The notes: a model not told the origin generated them from the sequence alone. A stretch of DNA of 64,000 bases from CBDCYH01 sp965224105 (GCA_965224105.1 CBDCYH010000002.1:558001-622000); one strand, 5' to 3'. Shown: positions 1 to 9,820, numbered from the stretch's first letter. Made by a program: numbers and translations.

Positions 1-1
1 G

Positions 2-1042
2 GATCGACAGCTTGGGATCAAGTGGAATGTCTTCCTCGCCAGACCCAAAGAGATCCTGCACAATCAATCGCGTCTTGCCCCGCTCACTTAAGCTTGATTG
101 CGCCATCAAGAGGTGACCCCACTTCTCGAAAATCTCCGCTCGATCTTTCTTTGCAAGCTGTGCGCGGATTCCCTCCAAAGACTTGCCCAACCTGTCTGCC
201 CGCTTCTTAAGCGGCTTCGACAGGGCATCCCGCCTAACCTCAAACCGGGCGCGGTCAAACCCCCGCACATAGTGTTCGCGACACAACTCGTCGACAGTGT
301 CAAACGTCCGGCGCTCTTCAGCCCCGAGGTGTCGCATCTCGATAGTCGATACGGTAGTCACGGGCGATGTCATGTACATGCGCGCGGAACCGTTTTTACT
401 CTCCTCGACTATGGAGTTGGCCTCACGCAGCAAAAGCTCAGACAAGGGTGGCGCCTCCCCGTTGGTTTTTATCTCTTCGGCAAACCGATGCTCGAGCTCT
501 GAAAGCATAGTCTGTGAGAACGCAACAAACTTTTTCCTCAGAGTACCCGTGAGCTGAGAGCCCTGCCACTCCTGGAGGTTGAGCTCCGCAGTGCCCGAAG
601 GCCACCGGGCCTGGCGGAACTCTGGTAGTGACTCTCCGATGAACCGCCGGTGGTAACCAAAGGCGTCTTCGATAAGGCCGCCGGTCGCGAGGAGAACACT
701 CCCGGTGTTTCCAAAACAGACGATGATTAGCTCGCTCCCGTTGTCTAACCGACATGCCAATGCGCGATCTCCATTCACGCACGTGACACTGGTGATTTTC
801 TTCCCGTGGCATGCAGGGAGGAGGTCCGTCACATTTTTGCGAGGTTTACCAACGCGGTTGGATCTGAACAAATATCGAAGCGGGCCCTTCGTGCCAACCC
901 GCAGCGCTGACAACGAGTCACCGGAGCAAACTATAGTTAGCTCATCCGCTTGCTGGGAATAGATGTCTGAAATTTCTGCATTCCGCAGAAGGGCATCCCA
1001 CTCTGTGGCTAATCGTTCGAGCAGAAAGGTGGTGTCGGTCAC
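2..1042 (-). CDS. NFACT-domain protein (RqcH/Rqc2-like), C-terminus cut by window edge
   Basis: An open frame of 347 codons starts at a GTG overlapping the TGA of the upstream gene (GTGA) and runs off the left edge without a stop. I translated it codon by codon. The last visible residues, around 'IPLDPKLS', and the preceding 'EIFEKWGHLLMA' region match the NFACT-N family hallmark (I-x-L-D-P-x-L-S, before a conserved Asn). An earlier N-V-T-D-L-L-P segment (about residue 73-79) also fits. In characterised members (RqcH, Rqc2) the family binds stalled 60S/50S subunits with peptidyl-tRNA and adds Ala tails in ribosome quality control. The coiled-coil and NFACT-R domains would lie outside the window. 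Translational coupling to the membrane protein upstream is likely. Family assignment is fairly secure; the role is inferred from the family. Confidence 0.8.
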   Translation of the reverse strand, partial: MTDTTFLLERLATEWDALLRNAEISDIYSQQADELTIVCSGDSLSALRVGTKGPLRYLFRSNRVGKPRKNVTDLLPACHGKKITSVTCVNGDRALACRLDNGSELIIVCFGNTGSVLLATGGLIEDAFGYHRRFIGESLPEFRQARWPSGTAELNLQEWQGSQLTGTLRKKFVAFSQTMLSELEHRFAEEIKTNGEAPPLSELLLREANSIVEESKNGSARMYMTSPVTTVSTIEMRHLGAEERRTFDTVDELCREHYVRGFDRARFEVRRDALSKPLKKRADRLGKSLEGIRAQLAKKDRAEIFEKWGHLLMAQSSLSERGKTRLIVQDLFGSGEEDIPLDPKLSI

Positions 1043-1377
1043 GCGGAAGTTTTCGCTGGAGCAATGCGCGACTCAACGACGATGGACAGGACCCAGATGA
1101 GCGCCCATCCGGCAGCCAGGAGGTACTCTTTACCAAACAGCAGCAGCGCGACGTTCGCCCCATAAAGCAGGTGGTAAACAACCGCTGGCACTCCGGATAC
1201 CGCTTTCCTCATTTTGGGCACACTCCGCGCACCAGCAACAGCGATGAGCTTCAACGCAACCATTAGCGGCGTATAAATGAGAATAACCCACCGGGCCCAC
1301 TCTGCACCAGTGATTACCATCGTAATGATGACCCCGAGGATAATCAGGTCCAGTATGATCGATTTGATCCAGCTCAC
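1039..1377 (-). CDS. small integral membrane protein, unknown function
   Basis: A 112-residue protein with three or four hydrophobic segments (about residues 5-23, 30-48, 65-83 and 85-102) and short charged linkers, so probably inner-membrane. I do not recognise the family. It lies 16 bp downstream of the lipoprotein gene, and its TGA overlaps the GTG start of the NFACT gene, so the three are probably co-transcribed. The basic linker between the second and third segments (RSVPKMRK) suggests a cytoplasmic loop. No catalytic or metal-binding motif is visible. Confidence 0.65.
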   Translation of the reverse strand: MSWIKSIILDLIILGVIITMVITGAEWARWVILIYTPLMVALKLIAVAGARSVPKMRKAVSGVPAVVYHLLYGANVALLLFGKEYLLAAGWALIWVLSIVVESRIAPAKTSA

Positions 1378-1393
1378 TTAGGGCTTCTCCGAG

Positions 1394-2713
1394 TTAGTTG
1401 ATTTCGCTGATGAGCCTATCGAACGCCTTGTCAGCAATTTTCTCTGCAAGTTTGTCCGACAGCTCCTCCTCCATTTCCTGGATCTGCTCGTCAAGCTCAA
1501 GCTCGTCGAAGAGATCACGGTCCCTGCTCGACAGATCGAGATCTCGGTAGTCGCCATTGTACGCGCCTCTCTCAAGTTTGCGAGATACCTTCTCCTTCGC
1601 GCTCCCGTTGTACAGCGACTTACGCGACCGGACATCAAACACGCGGTAGTCCATCTCTGCGTTCAACTCCAGGGTGTATGTTTTGAAAATGTAGGTAGTG
1701 TCCTGCGGATTCCGGCCTTTTGTCCGGGCTTTGCGGGTGCGTTCGCGCACTCTTTTCTCCTCGCCGCGGTACTCGACAATCTCACCGCTGATTACAAAAT
1801 CGGCATCCATGTCCCGTCCGATCGCAATCGCCTCTGACCGGTCTATCACTCGCGAGCTGCTCGAGACCATCCGCCGTACCACCCGGCGAACTTCGGTAGG
1901 GTCCGCATAGGCGATGAATGGTGGCGGATCAGACCAATAGTCCAGTGTGAGCCTGTCGTTCAAATCTTCCAGGAGAAACCGTGGCGCATTCCTGCTTACT
2001 TCCTCCGTTTGTCGGAATGGGAGAAAAACGACATTGCGTGTTCCCTCATAGAGGGCGAGGTCCTGAATTTCTACTGCCTCTATTCCCAACGGACTCTCTA
2101 TGCCAGCAAGCTCTATTGCATTTGCCGCCCTCTCGAAAGCAGCCCTATAATGGCCGGCATCGATTTCGTCTCTACTCCAGCGTACAAATATGCGCGCCTT
2201 TGCTTCTTCGAATTCCTCATACTCGTTGTCGGAAACGCTCGGTAACGTCTGTGCTTCCTCATACGCCTGCAATGCCGCATCGTAGTTGCCGTCGGCGAGG
2301 AATCGCTCAGCCTCTAGTACCAGCTCCCGCACTGCACTTTCACTCAGGTCCCTGCGTCTCTCCGTATATCCTTCAGGTAATTCGAGGACGACACCAACGT
2401 CCTGGCTCCGTCGAGCAAACGCCTCCATCGAATTCAACGACTCGACAGCACGGAGATAATCACTGCTTCGTTCGTATTGGACTGACTCGTCCTGATAGTC
2501 ATCAATCACAAACGGACCGGCTATCCGGAGCCTGTCGCTTGCCTCCACGTAATCCCGATCCTTCTGAAGAATCTTGATGTACAAATCGCAGGCCTCTGCG
2601 TACCGCCGCTCTTCCTCAAGTTTGTTGGCCTTCTCAAACCGTTTTGCGGTGCTTGCACATCCAGCGGTGGTAAGAAGAATGGCGACGATTACCAAATAGG
2701 AAAGTCGGAACAT
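1394..2713 (-). CDS. outer-membrane lipoprotein with TPR-like N-terminus and CsgG-like C-terminus
   Basis: A 439-residue protein with a lipoprotein signal: a hydrophobic stretch then T-A-G-C, with the lipidated Cys at residue 19. Residues about 20-70 and 125-210 are Glu/Arg/Tyr-rich helices of TPR type ('ERRYAEACDLYIKIL', 'GNYDAALQAYEEA'). From about residue 230 the pattern changes to an alpha/beta domain with 'RNVVFLPF', 'IAIGRDMDADFVISGEI' and 'YRVFDVRS'. This resembles the CsgG/curli-type fold seen in envelope lipoproteins that sense or assemble structures. That domain reading is inference. The C-terminus is a strongly acidic, probably coiled-coil helix. It follows the aminotransferase gene by 26 bp on the same strand. 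Function unknown. Confidence 0.7.
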   Translation of the reverse strand: MFRLSYLVIVAILLTTAGCASTAKRFEKANKLEEERRYAEACDLYIKILQKDRDYVEASDRLRIAGPFVIDDYQDESVQYERSSDYLRAVESLNSMEAFARRSQDVGVVLELPEGYTERRRDLSESAVRELVLEAERFLADGNYDAALQAYEEAQTLPSVSDNEYEEFEEAKARIFVRWSRDEIDAGHYRAAFERAANAIELAGIESPLGIEAVEIQDLALYEGTRNVVFLPFRQTEEVSRNAPRFLLEDLNDRLTLDYWSDPPPFIAYADPTEVRRVVRRMVSSSSRVIDRSEAIAIGRDMDADFVISGEIVEYRGEEKRVRERTRKARTKGRNPQDTTYIFKTYTLELNAEMDYRVFDVRSRKSLYNGSAKEKVSRKLERGAYNGDYRDLDLSSRDRDLFDELELDEQIQEMEEELSDKLAEKIADKAFDRLISEIN

Positions 2714-2739
2714 GGGATTTTGCGGCGATTGGTAAACTT

Positions 2740-3957
2740 TCAGGAATTTAATGCTGCTGCGACAGAGTCTGAAATAATATTGATCGATTTATCGAGGATA
2801 TCGAACGGGATATTCAGCGGCGGCGCAATCCGGATTAGAGAATTGGAGTGAAGCGTCCACCCCAGAAGCACATCGTTTGCAAGACATCGCTCAACCACCT
2901 CTTGCGCGAGATCCGATGACGCCAGCTCCAATCCAAGCATCGCTCCGACCCCTCTAACCTCTATAATCCCCTCGCCGGTTAGCCCACGACGCACGCGTGT
3001 TTCGATTTCTGGAGCTCTGCCTGGCAGGTCCGTTTTTTGCAACACGCGCAGCGCTGCAAGTCCAGCCGCGCACGAGACGGGGTGCCCCCCAAACGTTGTA
3101 ACATGATTCAGTGGAGGATCGTGCCGGAGACTACGCATTGTTTTTTCGCTCGCCACAAAACCACCAAGCGGCATCCCACCTCCCATCGCCTTAGCCAGAC
3201 AAAGAATGTCTGGCTGCGTTCCAAAATAGTCGAAAGCAAACATTTTGCCGGTGCGGCCAAAACCCGTTTGGATCTCATCATAAATAAGCAGCGCACCAAC
3301 TTCACTGCACCTCGCCCTGAGAGCGCGATGCCACGCCGCATCAGGAACGATCACACCACCTTCACCCTGTATGGGTTCAACAATAACACATGCAGCATCC
3401 GCCGAGACCTCCGACAACGCCGACAAATCTCCAAACGGTACAAACGTAACGTCACTCAAGAGTGGCTCAAACGGATCACGATACACCTGGCGGCCGGTAA
3501 CCGACAACGATCCATGTGTGTCTCCATGGTACGAGTTGTGAAACGACACAAGACCCGACCGACCTGTATACTTTTTCGCAAGCTTCAAAGCCCCTTCGAC
3601 CGCCTCCGTCCCGGACGACGTAAAGAACACCCGATCGAGACCATCTGGAAGACATGCGGTCAGTTCTTTTGCAAGTATGGCCTGGGGCTCCAGGACAAAT
3701 TCGCCGTAGACCATCACATGTAAATGTTTGTCTACCTGTCGTTTGATGGCCTCGATTACTGCCGGGTGCCCATGCCCGAGACTGGACACGGCGATACCAC
3801 TTATGAGGTCTACCACTCTTCGACCATCCTTCAGCACAATGTGGGACCCGCTGGCATAGTCGACTGTCAGCGCAATCGGGTGGTCACTCGTCCATGCCAG
3901 TGATTCCGTAAATCCCGACAGGGCTGCTTGGTATTCCGGGTTGTCTTCGTCCGACAT
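2740..3957 (-). CDS. class III PLP-dependent aminotransferase (acetylornithine/4-aminobutyrate family)
   Basis: PLP-dependent transaminase of fold type I, class III. Visible landmarks include 'FFTSSGTEAVEGALKLA' (phosphate-binding loop), 'HNSYHGDTHGS', 'LLIYDEIQTGFGRTG' (Asp that contacts the pyridine nitrogen) and 'LAKAMGGGMPLGG' with the Schiff-base Lys. I chose the ATG at 3957, giving 405 residues, the usual family length. An in-frame ATG at 4104 would add 49 Arg/Ser-rich residues unlike the family and would overlap the divergent gene's start. Substrate cannot be decided from sequence: acetylornithine, ornithine and 4-aminobutyrate enzymes share these motifs, and the gene is not beside arginine genes. 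The region 3958-4102 should carry divergent promoters. Confidence 0.85.
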   Translation of the reverse strand: MSDEDNPEYQAALSGFTESLAWTSDHPIALTVDYASGSHIVLKDGRRVVDLISGIAVSSLGHGHPAVIEAIKRQVDKHLHVMVYGEFVLEPQAILAKELTACLPDGLDRVFFTSSGTEAVEGALKLAKKYTGRSGLVSFHNSYHGDTHGSLSVTGRQVYRDPFEPLLSDVTFVPFGDLSALSEVSADAACVIVEPIQGEGGVIVPDAAWHRALRARCSEVGALLIYDEIQTGFGRTGKMFAFDYFGTQPDILCLAKAMGGGMPLGGFVASEKTMRSLRHDPPLNHVTTFGGHPVSCAAGLAALRVLQKTDLPGRAPEIETRVRRGLTGEGIIEVRGVGAMLGLELASSDLAQEVVERCLANDVLLGWTLHSNSLIRIAPPLNIPFDILDKSINIISDSVAAALNS

Positions 3958-4102
3958 TGCTACGGGATAGTAGTGCTGGGCAGCCTGGAACTTACGCCTG
4001 GAAGGGCGTGATGACCAAGTCGGTCGGGGTACACTCTGCGGGTTGGAGCAAAAGAAAAGCGTGCGCGTACGTATGGCGCTACGAACTTCTACCCGTCCCA
4101 TC

Positions 4103-5548
4103 ATGTCAATTATAGATACGTTCTCTCAGCGTCTGTTCTTCCATCTGATTGAAAGCTTTCCGGGTTCTCGCGACTACGGTCGCACGGAGCTTACGCAACT
4201 CCCTTATGCTGTTGGCCATAACCTCAGTCGCAAGTTGGAGCGCCAGGCTCTTCACGAATTCGACACATCGACGCTTAGCAATTCGCGCTGGTACAATTTC
4301 GAAGAACCGGAGGTCCAACGCGCGCGCGAGGTGCTACGCCTTGCTCTAGTGCAGCACGCCCGTTTCCCGAAGGACACATGGGAAGAAGAACTCCGCCTGT
4401 CGGCCGACGCTATCACCAGATTTGCCCTCTCTCCGATCGCCACATTATCCTCAAGGCTTTCACACGCATCTTTCGAGGATGCTGGCCAGGATGCACTCAT
4501 CAACGAGGTCAAAAACTATTCGGCGTACCCGCTCTTTCTAAATGAGACGGAGTCGTGGATCCGCGGCGGACACATTCGAAGTTGGACCGTCGATTATCCT
4601 AAACTCATAAGAGAAGAAATCGCGTCGTGGGCGTCGCACAATTCGCCGAACGACTGGACTGTACTTGTCCGACCGCTCTACGACCTGGCGGACGAAATGG
4701 GCGACGCGGAAATAGATATTCACTTGATTGAATACCTGTTCGACGACCTCGGGCTGACTTCCTATTTCGAGCGAATCAAGCGACATGCCGCGATGAACAA
4801 TCTTACGAAGATAGACATTGACGGCTACGTTGATGCACTCGCTGAATCCATCCCCGAGGCTGAGGAGGAATTTGCATTCCCGAACATCAACAATGAATCG
4901 GCAGACATCGGGCAGGTCGACGAAGCCAAAGCAGACGCTACCCGTGTTGCAACCGAAGCACCTGATCTATTCGCGCAGGTTGAACTCGACGACACCTCCG
5001 AGCCCGAATTGGAAGTCCAGTTAGAAGAAGAACCCGCACTCGAGGCGCGGGCTGAAGAGCAACCTGTACCCGCCCCGGCCGCAGATAGAGATCCTGCTGA
5101 ACCCGAGCCAATCTGGAAAAAATTCCAGGAAAAACTAAACGCTCCGCTTGCCAGAACGACCGCAGAAAAAAAGCCACAGCAAACAGCCAGCGAATTCGCG
5201 CAGAAGGAACCCGAACTGTCAAACGACGAAAAGCTCAACAACCCACTGTGGGAAACATTCCGGGATGATTCTGAAAAAGTCAAGGCGGAGGTTTTATTGG
5301 AGGCCGCACAGGACAACTATCTGATGGGGTCGCTTGAGCAAACAACAAGATCACGTTTTGTAGACGAACTCTTCAACGGCGAGGAGAAGGAATTCACGAC
5401 CGTCGTTCAGAAACTCAACGAGGTATCCACGTGGAACGAGGCTTCCCAAATTATTGCTGATGAGATCTTCCGGAAAAACCGAGTCAATATTTACAGCGAA
5501 GCAGCAGTTGATTTCACAAACATCATTGAGAAACGACTCAGGAAGTAA
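4103..5548 (+). CDS. acidic protein with low-complexity linker, unknown function
   Basis: A 481-residue protein from the ATG at 4103; an ATG at 4043 in frame is less likely because the added residues are basic and sit in the divergent promoter region. The N-terminal ~250 residues look globular and mostly helical. Residues about 265-390 are very rich in Glu, Pro and Ala ('EPELEVQLEEEPALEARAEE') and are probably disordered. A C-terminal helical block of about 110 residues ends in basic residues. There is no signal peptide or membrane segment, so it is probably cytoplasmic. I do not recognise the family. The next gene, the carboxylase beta subunit, begins 15 bp after its stop, so the pair is probably one transcript. 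Confidence 0.7.
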   Translation: MSIIDTFSQRLFFHLIESFPGSRDYGRTELTQLPYAVGHNLSRKLERQALHEFDTSTLSNSRWYNFEEPEVQRAREVLRLALVQHARFPKDTWEEELRLSADAITRFALSPIATLSSRLSHASFEDAGQDALINEVKNYSAYPLFLNETESWIRGGHIRSWTVDYPKLIREEIASWASHNSPNDWTVLVRPLYDLADEMGDAEIDIHLIEYLFDDLGLTSYFERIKRHAAMNNLTKIDIDGYVDALAESIPEAEEEFAFPNINNESADIGQVDEAKADATRVATEAPDLFAQVELDDTSEPELEVQLEEEPALEARAEEQPVPAPAADRDPAEPEPIWKKFQEKLNAPLARTTAEKKPQQTASEFAQKEPELSNDEKLNNPLWETFRDDSEKVKAEVLLEAAQDNYLMGSLEQTTRSRFVDELFNGEEKEFTTVVQKLNEVSTWNEASQIIADEIFRKNRVNIYSEAAVDFTNIIEKRLRK

Positions 5549-5562
5549 GTCCAGCCCCACGT

Positions 5563-7116
5563 ATGAACACACTTGAAGACCTCCACGAGGATCTCGAAAG
5601 CCGGCGCCAGGAAGCCCTGCAGGGTGGCGGCGAGGCTCGAATAAAAAGGCAGCACGAAAAAGGCAAGCTCACGGCTAGAGAGAGAATTGAAATCCTTCTG
5701 GATGAGGGCACGTTTCAAGAGCTCGGAATCTTCGTCCGCCACCAGTCCCACGACTTTGGTCTGGAAGAAAACCGCCCGTACACCGATGGTGTCGTGACTG
5801 GATTCGGAACCATTGCTGGACGTCCGGTATACGTCTTCAGCCAGGATTTTTCCATATTCGGAGGATCACTTGGCCTTGCACATGCAGAGAAAATCCTGAA
5901 AGTGATGAAGCTTGCGCTGGAGAATGGGGCTCCGCTAATTGGTCTAAACGATTCCGGAGGCGCTCGCATCCAGGAAGGCGTAGTATCCCTTGGCGGTTAC
6001 GCAGATATTTTTTACCAAAACACGCGAGCCTCGGGGGTCATACCGCAGATCTCAGCCATCATGGGGCCATGCGCCGGTGGTGCCGTCTACAGTCCAGCCA
6101 TCACGGACTTTATTCTGATGGTTCAGGGCACGGCCTACATGTTTGTCACCGGACCGGATGTCGTGAAAACAGTAACACAGGAAGAGGTCACGCACGAGGA
6201 ACTTGGTGGTGCCGACACTCACGCCACCAAGTCAGGCGTCTCGCACATCAGTTGCGCAAATGATGTTGAATGTCTCCTCAACATCAGAAAGATTCTCTCA
6301 TATCTCCCGCAGAATTGCGAGGAGCTCCCTCCAACCATCGAGCCGGCCGCCCCCGATTCAACTATTTCATCAGATATAAATTCTCTCGTCCCAGAGAATC
6401 CCAACAAACCGTATGACATGCACGATGTTATCGCGGGAATTGTTGACCAGGATTCGTTCTTCGAAATCCACGCTGGATTTGCAGAAAATATTATTGTCGG
6501 ATTTGCGCGATTGAACGGTGAAAGCGTGGGAGTTGTCGCCAACCAACCGCAGGTGTTGGCCGGCGTACTGGATATTGAATCGAGCGTCAAAGGAGCGCGC
6601 TTCGTTCGGACATGTGACGCATTTAATGTACCGTTAATCGTTTTCGAGGACGTGCCCGGTTTTTTGCCTGGGACGGAGCAGGAATGGCACGGCGTTATCC
6701 GAAACGGTGCAAAACTATTGTACGCGTTCTGCGAAGCTACTGTACCGCGGATTACTGTCATTACCAGAAAGGCGTACGGTGGTGCCTATGACGTTATGAA
6801 TTCAAAACACATTGGTGGTGATCTGAATTTTGCCTGGCCCACTGCGGAGATTGCCGTGATGGGGCCGCAGGGTGCTGTGGAAATTGTTTACCGACGACAG
6901 CTCTCGGAGGCAGATGATCCGCAGGGTCTGAAGGATACGTTTACCGAGCAGTACCGGGAGAAATTTGCGAACCCTTACGTAGCTGCGGAACGTGGATACA
7001 TTGATGACGTCATCTTGCCAAGCCAGACTCGCGAACGACTCATAAAGGGTTTCGCGATGTTAAAAAACAAGGCTGTCAAGAACCCTCGGAAAAAGCACGG
7101 CAATATCCCGCTTTAG
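5563..7116 (+). CDS. pccB: acyl-CoA carboxylase beta subunit (propionyl-CoA carboxylase type)
   Basis: Carboxyltransferase subunit that moves the carboxyl group from carboxybiotin to an acyl-CoA, usually propionyl-CoA, giving methylmalonyl-CoA. At 517 residues it has the full length and both crotonase-fold halves. The first half has 'LIGLNDSGGARIQEGV' and 'IMGPCAGGAVYSPAITDF', which form the acyl-CoA oxyanion hole. The second has 'PGFLPGTEQEWHGVIRNGAKLLYAF' split around the biotin pocket, and 'RKAYGGAYDVMNSK' for the second oxyanion hole. A biotin carboxylase/carrier subunit is not in the window. The same sequence class includes methylmalonyl-CoA decarboxylase alpha (MmdA), which cannot be excluded. 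It converges on sdhB with only 24 bp between stops. Confidence 0.9.
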   Translation: MNTLEDLHEDLESRRQEALQGGGEARIKRQHEKGKLTARERIEILLDEGTFQELGIFVRHQSHDFGLEENRPYTDGVVTGFGTIAGRPVYVFSQDFSIFGGSLGLAHAEKILKVMKLALENGAPLIGLNDSGGARIQEGVVSLGGYADIFYQNTRASGVIPQISAIMGPCAGGAVYSPAITDFILMVQGTAYMFVTGPDVVKTVTQEEVTHEELGGADTHATKSGVSHISCANDVECLLNIRKILSYLPQNCEELPPTIEPAAPDSTISSDINSLVPENPNKPYDMHDVIAGIVDQDSFFEIHAGFAENIIVGFARLNGESVGVVANQPQVLAGVLDIESSVKGARFVRTCDAFNVPLIVFEDVPGFLPGTEQEWHGVIRNGAKLLYAFCEATVPRITVITRKAYGGAYDVMNSKHIGGDLNFAWPTAEIAVMGPQGAVEIVYRRQLSEADDPQGLKDTFTEQYREKFANPYVAAERGYIDDVILPSQTRERLIKGFAMLKNKAVKNPRKKHGNIPL

Positions 7117-7140
7117 GCCAGGACCAACTCTGTACGCCTG

Positions 7141-7899
7141 CTACTTGGACAGGCGCGCTTTGAGGTATTCCCGTCGCATCACGGCGATGGCGTTAATGGA
7201 AATTCCTTTCGGGCATACCGCCTCACACTCACCGTGATTTGAGCAGTCTCCGAATCCTTCCTCCTCCATTTGATCCACCATATTCAATACACGGGCTTTG
7301 CGCTCGGGAGAACCCTGTGGAAGCAAATTCAGGTGTGCAATCTTCGCCCCAGTGAAAAGCGATGCTGAGGCGTTCGGACACGCAGCAACGCAGGCCCCGC
7401 ATCCGATACACGTCGCAAAGTCAAAAACCTCATCTGACAAGTCTTTGGCGACCGGGATGGCGTTTGCATCCTGGGCGCTGCCTGTTTTTGCTGAGATGAA
7501 CCCACCCGCGGCCATTATTCGGTCGAACGGTGTTCGGTCAACCACCAGATCTCTAATCACAGGGAACGCCTTTGCACGCCACGGCTCCACGGTAATCGTG
7601 TCACCATCATTGTACAATCGCATGTGCAACTGGCAGGTCGCGGTGCGCTTGTGCGGCCCATGCGCAATCCCGTTAACGACCACCCCACAGGACCCACAAA
7701 TACCTTCCCGACAGTCGTGATCAAACTCCACCGGGATCTCACCTCGCTGCGTAAGCTGTTCGTTCAGCACATCCAGAAGCTCGAGAAAAGACATGTCCGG
7801 ATTTACATTCCGTACACTGTAATCTACGTACCGCCCCCCGTCGTCCGGACCGGACTGTCTCCAGATCTTGAGGTGTATGGTCATGTTCTTTGATGACAT
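7141..7899 (-). CDS. sdhB: succinate dehydrogenase / fumarate reductase iron-sulfur subunit
   Basis: A 252-residue electron-transfer subunit of complex II. The N-terminal ferredoxin domain shows C63-x4-C68-x2-C71 ('CREGICGSC') plus a later Cys for the [2Fe-2S] cluster. The C-terminal domain has 'CIGCGACVAACPN' and 'CSNHGECEAVCPKGI' for the [4Fe-4S] and [3Fe-4S] clusters. It follows sdhA by 7 bp in the operon order sdhC-sdhA-sdhB. Electrons pass from SdhA flavin through these clusters to the SdhC haems and menaquinone. The sequence is of the Bacteroidota type; sequence alone does not say whether succinate oxidation or fumarate reduction dominates. Confidence 0.95.
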   Translation of the reverse strand: MSSKNMTIHLKIWRQSGPDDGGRYVDYSVRNVNPDMSFLELLDVLNEQLTQRGEIPVEFDHDCREGICGSCGVVVNGIAHGPHKRTATCQLHMRLYNDGDTITVEPWRAKAFPVIRDLVVDRTPFDRIMAAGGFISAKTGSAQDANAIPVAKDLSDEVFDFATCIGCGACVAACPNASASLFTGAKIAHLNLLPQGSPERKARVLNMVDQMEEEGFGDCSNHGECEAVCPKGISINAIAVMRREYLKARLSK

Positions 7900-7906
7900 C
7901 CCTTTC

Positions 7907-9820
7907 CTATTTGTAACTACGTGTAGTTAGTTTCACGTTTTCAAACTCCAGCACTTCTTTATGCAAGACAGCATCTGAGGGGTCGCCCTTGGACTCCCAC
8001 GCCGAGACGTACGTATAATTCTCATCATCCCTTGCAGCTTCGCCTTCGGCGCTAACGTATTCCTCGCGGAAGTGCCCCCCACAAGATTCGTTTCTTTCCT
8101 TCGCGTCGATCGCCATCAGCTCTCCCAACTCCAGAAAGTCTGCGATACGCCCGGCAAACTCCAGGCTCTTGTTGAGTGTATTTTTCTCTCCCGGCACAAT
8201 GGCGTTCTCCCAAAAGTCCTTCCGCAGTGAGCTTATGCGTTCCACCGCGGTACTCAATCCTTCGGCAGTTCGAGACATCCCAACGAAATCCCACATCAGA
8301 TGACCGAGGTCCCGGTGATATTCGGTAATGGTTTTATTGCCGTTCAGTGAAAGCAGCCGTTTGATACGATCTGATGCTTCACTTGAGGCCTGGCTGAACG
8401 CGGAATGATTCTCATCAGAAAAACCACCCGGCTCGTTTGCCAGATAGTTGCCGAGCGTGTAGGGGATAACGAAGTATCCATCGGATAACCCCTGCATCAG
8501 GGCACTGGCACCCAAACGGTTGGCACCGTGATCGGAGAAATTCGCTTCCCCGAGAACGAACAATCCAGGGATCGTGCTTTGCAGCTCGTAGTCAACCCAC
8601 AGTCCGCCCATGGTGTAGTGCACCGCTGGATATATTCGCATGGGCACTTCGTACGGATTCTCATCGGTGATGCGCTGATACATTTCGAACAGGTTTCCGT
8701 AGCGCTCGCTAATGGCTTCTTTCCCGAGCCTGTTGATGGCATCCCGGAAGTCCAGATAAACTGCAAGCTGTGTTGCGCCCACTCCCCGACCCTGATCACA
8801 CACGGTCTTCGCAGCCCGCGAGGCCACGTCCCGTGGGACGAGATTGCCAAAACTCGGATACCGCCTCTCGAGATAGTAGTCGCGATCCTCGTCAGGGATC
8901 TGGCTCGGAGGTCTTTCGTCTGATGAATCCTTTGGAACCCACACACGCCCATCATTACGCAGGCTCTCGCTCATCAGCGTTAGCTTGGATTGATAGTCTC
9001 CGGAGACTGGAATACATGTAGGGTGTATCTGTGTAAAGCAAGGATTGGCGAAGTAAGCCCCACGCTTGTGACACCGCCAGGCTGCAGTGACGTTGGAGTT
9101 CTTTGCATTCGTCGACAGATAGTAAACGTTACCATAGCCGCCGGTGCACAGAAGAACGGCGTCGCCCGTATGCTTTTCGAGCTCGCCGGTAACAAGATTC
9201 CGGGTTATAATTCCTTTCGCCTTTCCATCTACAACCACGAGATCGAGCATTTCCTGCCGCGAGAACTGATCGATATTACCAAGCCCTATTTGCTTACTCA
9301 TGGCTGAGTAAGCGCCAAGGAGCAGTTGTTGGCCCGTCTGACCGCGTGCGTAGAACGTTCTCGAAACCTGGGCACCACCGAAGGATCGGTTCGCCAGGAG
9401 TCCGCCGTACTCGCGAGCGAAGGGTACCCCTTGCGCAGTCGCCTGATCAATAATATTGTTGCTTACCTGCGCCAGCCTGTAGACGTTGGCTTCGCGCGAC
9501 CGGTAGTCGCCGCCCTTGATGGTGTCGTAGAACAATCGCCAAATCGTGTCCCCGTCGTTGGGATAATTCTTGGCTGCGTTAATTCCTCCCTGCGCGGCTA
9601 TGCTATGGGCGCGCCTGGGTGAGTCTTGTATGCAGAAGCTCTTAACATGATAACCCAACTCGGCCAGTGTAGCTGCGGCCGAGCCACCAGCCAGCCCCGT
9701 GCCAACGACTAGGACAGTGTACTTTCTTTTGTTCGCCGGGTTAACAAGCTTGATCGTATTCTTGTAGTTGTCCCACTTCTCTTTCAGCGGGCCAGCAGGA
9801 ATTTTCGAGTCGAGTGTCAT
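7907..9820 (-). CDS. sdhA: succinate dehydrogenase / fumarate reductase flavoprotein subunit
   Basis: A 637-residue FAD subunit of complex II. A Rossmann motif 'VVGTGLAGGSAAATLAELG' lies near residue 40, followed by 'RRAHSIAAQGGINAAKNY', whose His carries the covalent FAD. The C-terminal half has 'HYTMGGLWVDYE' and 'LFVLGEANFSDHGANRLGAS', the FAD-binding and substrate regions. Its ATG overlaps the sdhC stop (TAATG), so translation is coupled. It interconverts succinate and fumarate on the cytoplasmic face of the membrane. Length and motifs are complete with no sign of damage. Confidence 0.95.
   Translation of the reverse strand: MTLDSKIPAGPLKEKWDNYKNTIKLVNPANKRKYTVLVVGTGLAGGSAAATLAELGYHVKSFCIQDSPRRAHSIAAQGGINAAKNYPNDGDTIWRLFYDTIKGGDYRSREANVYRLAQVSNNIIDQATAQGVPFAREYGGLLANRSFGGAQVSRTFYARGQTGQQLLLGAYSAMSKQIGLGNIDQFSRQEMLDLVVVDGKAKGIITRNLVTGELEKHTGDAVLLCTGGYGNVYYLSTNAKNSNVTAAWRCHKRGAYFANPCFTQIHPTCIPVSGDYQSKLTLMSESLRNDGRVWVPKDSSDERPPSQIPDEDRDYYLERRYPSFGNLVPRDVASRAAKTVCDQGRGVGATQLAVYLDFRDAINRLGKEAISERYGNLFEMYQRITDENPYEVPMRIYPAVHYTMGGLWVDYELQSTIPGLFVLGEANFSDHGANRLGASALMQGLSDGYFVIPYTLGNYLANEPGGFSDENHSAFSQASSEASDRIKRLLSLNGNKTITEYHRDLGHLMWDFVGMSRTAEGLSTAVERISSLRKDFWENAIVPGEKNTLNKSLEFAGRIADFLELGELMAIDAKERNESCGGHFREEYVSAEGEAARDDENYTYVSAWESKGDPSDAVLHKEVLEFENVKLTTRSYK

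Noticed and set aside
22..502. Short plus-strand frames at the left edge
   Set aside because: They oppose the NFACT-domain gene, whose frame is open through the edge and carries the family motif.
2009..2577. Plus-strand frames across the lipoprotein gene
   Set aside because: They are antisense shadows of the 439-residue lipoprotein frame with His/Pro/Arg-rich composition.
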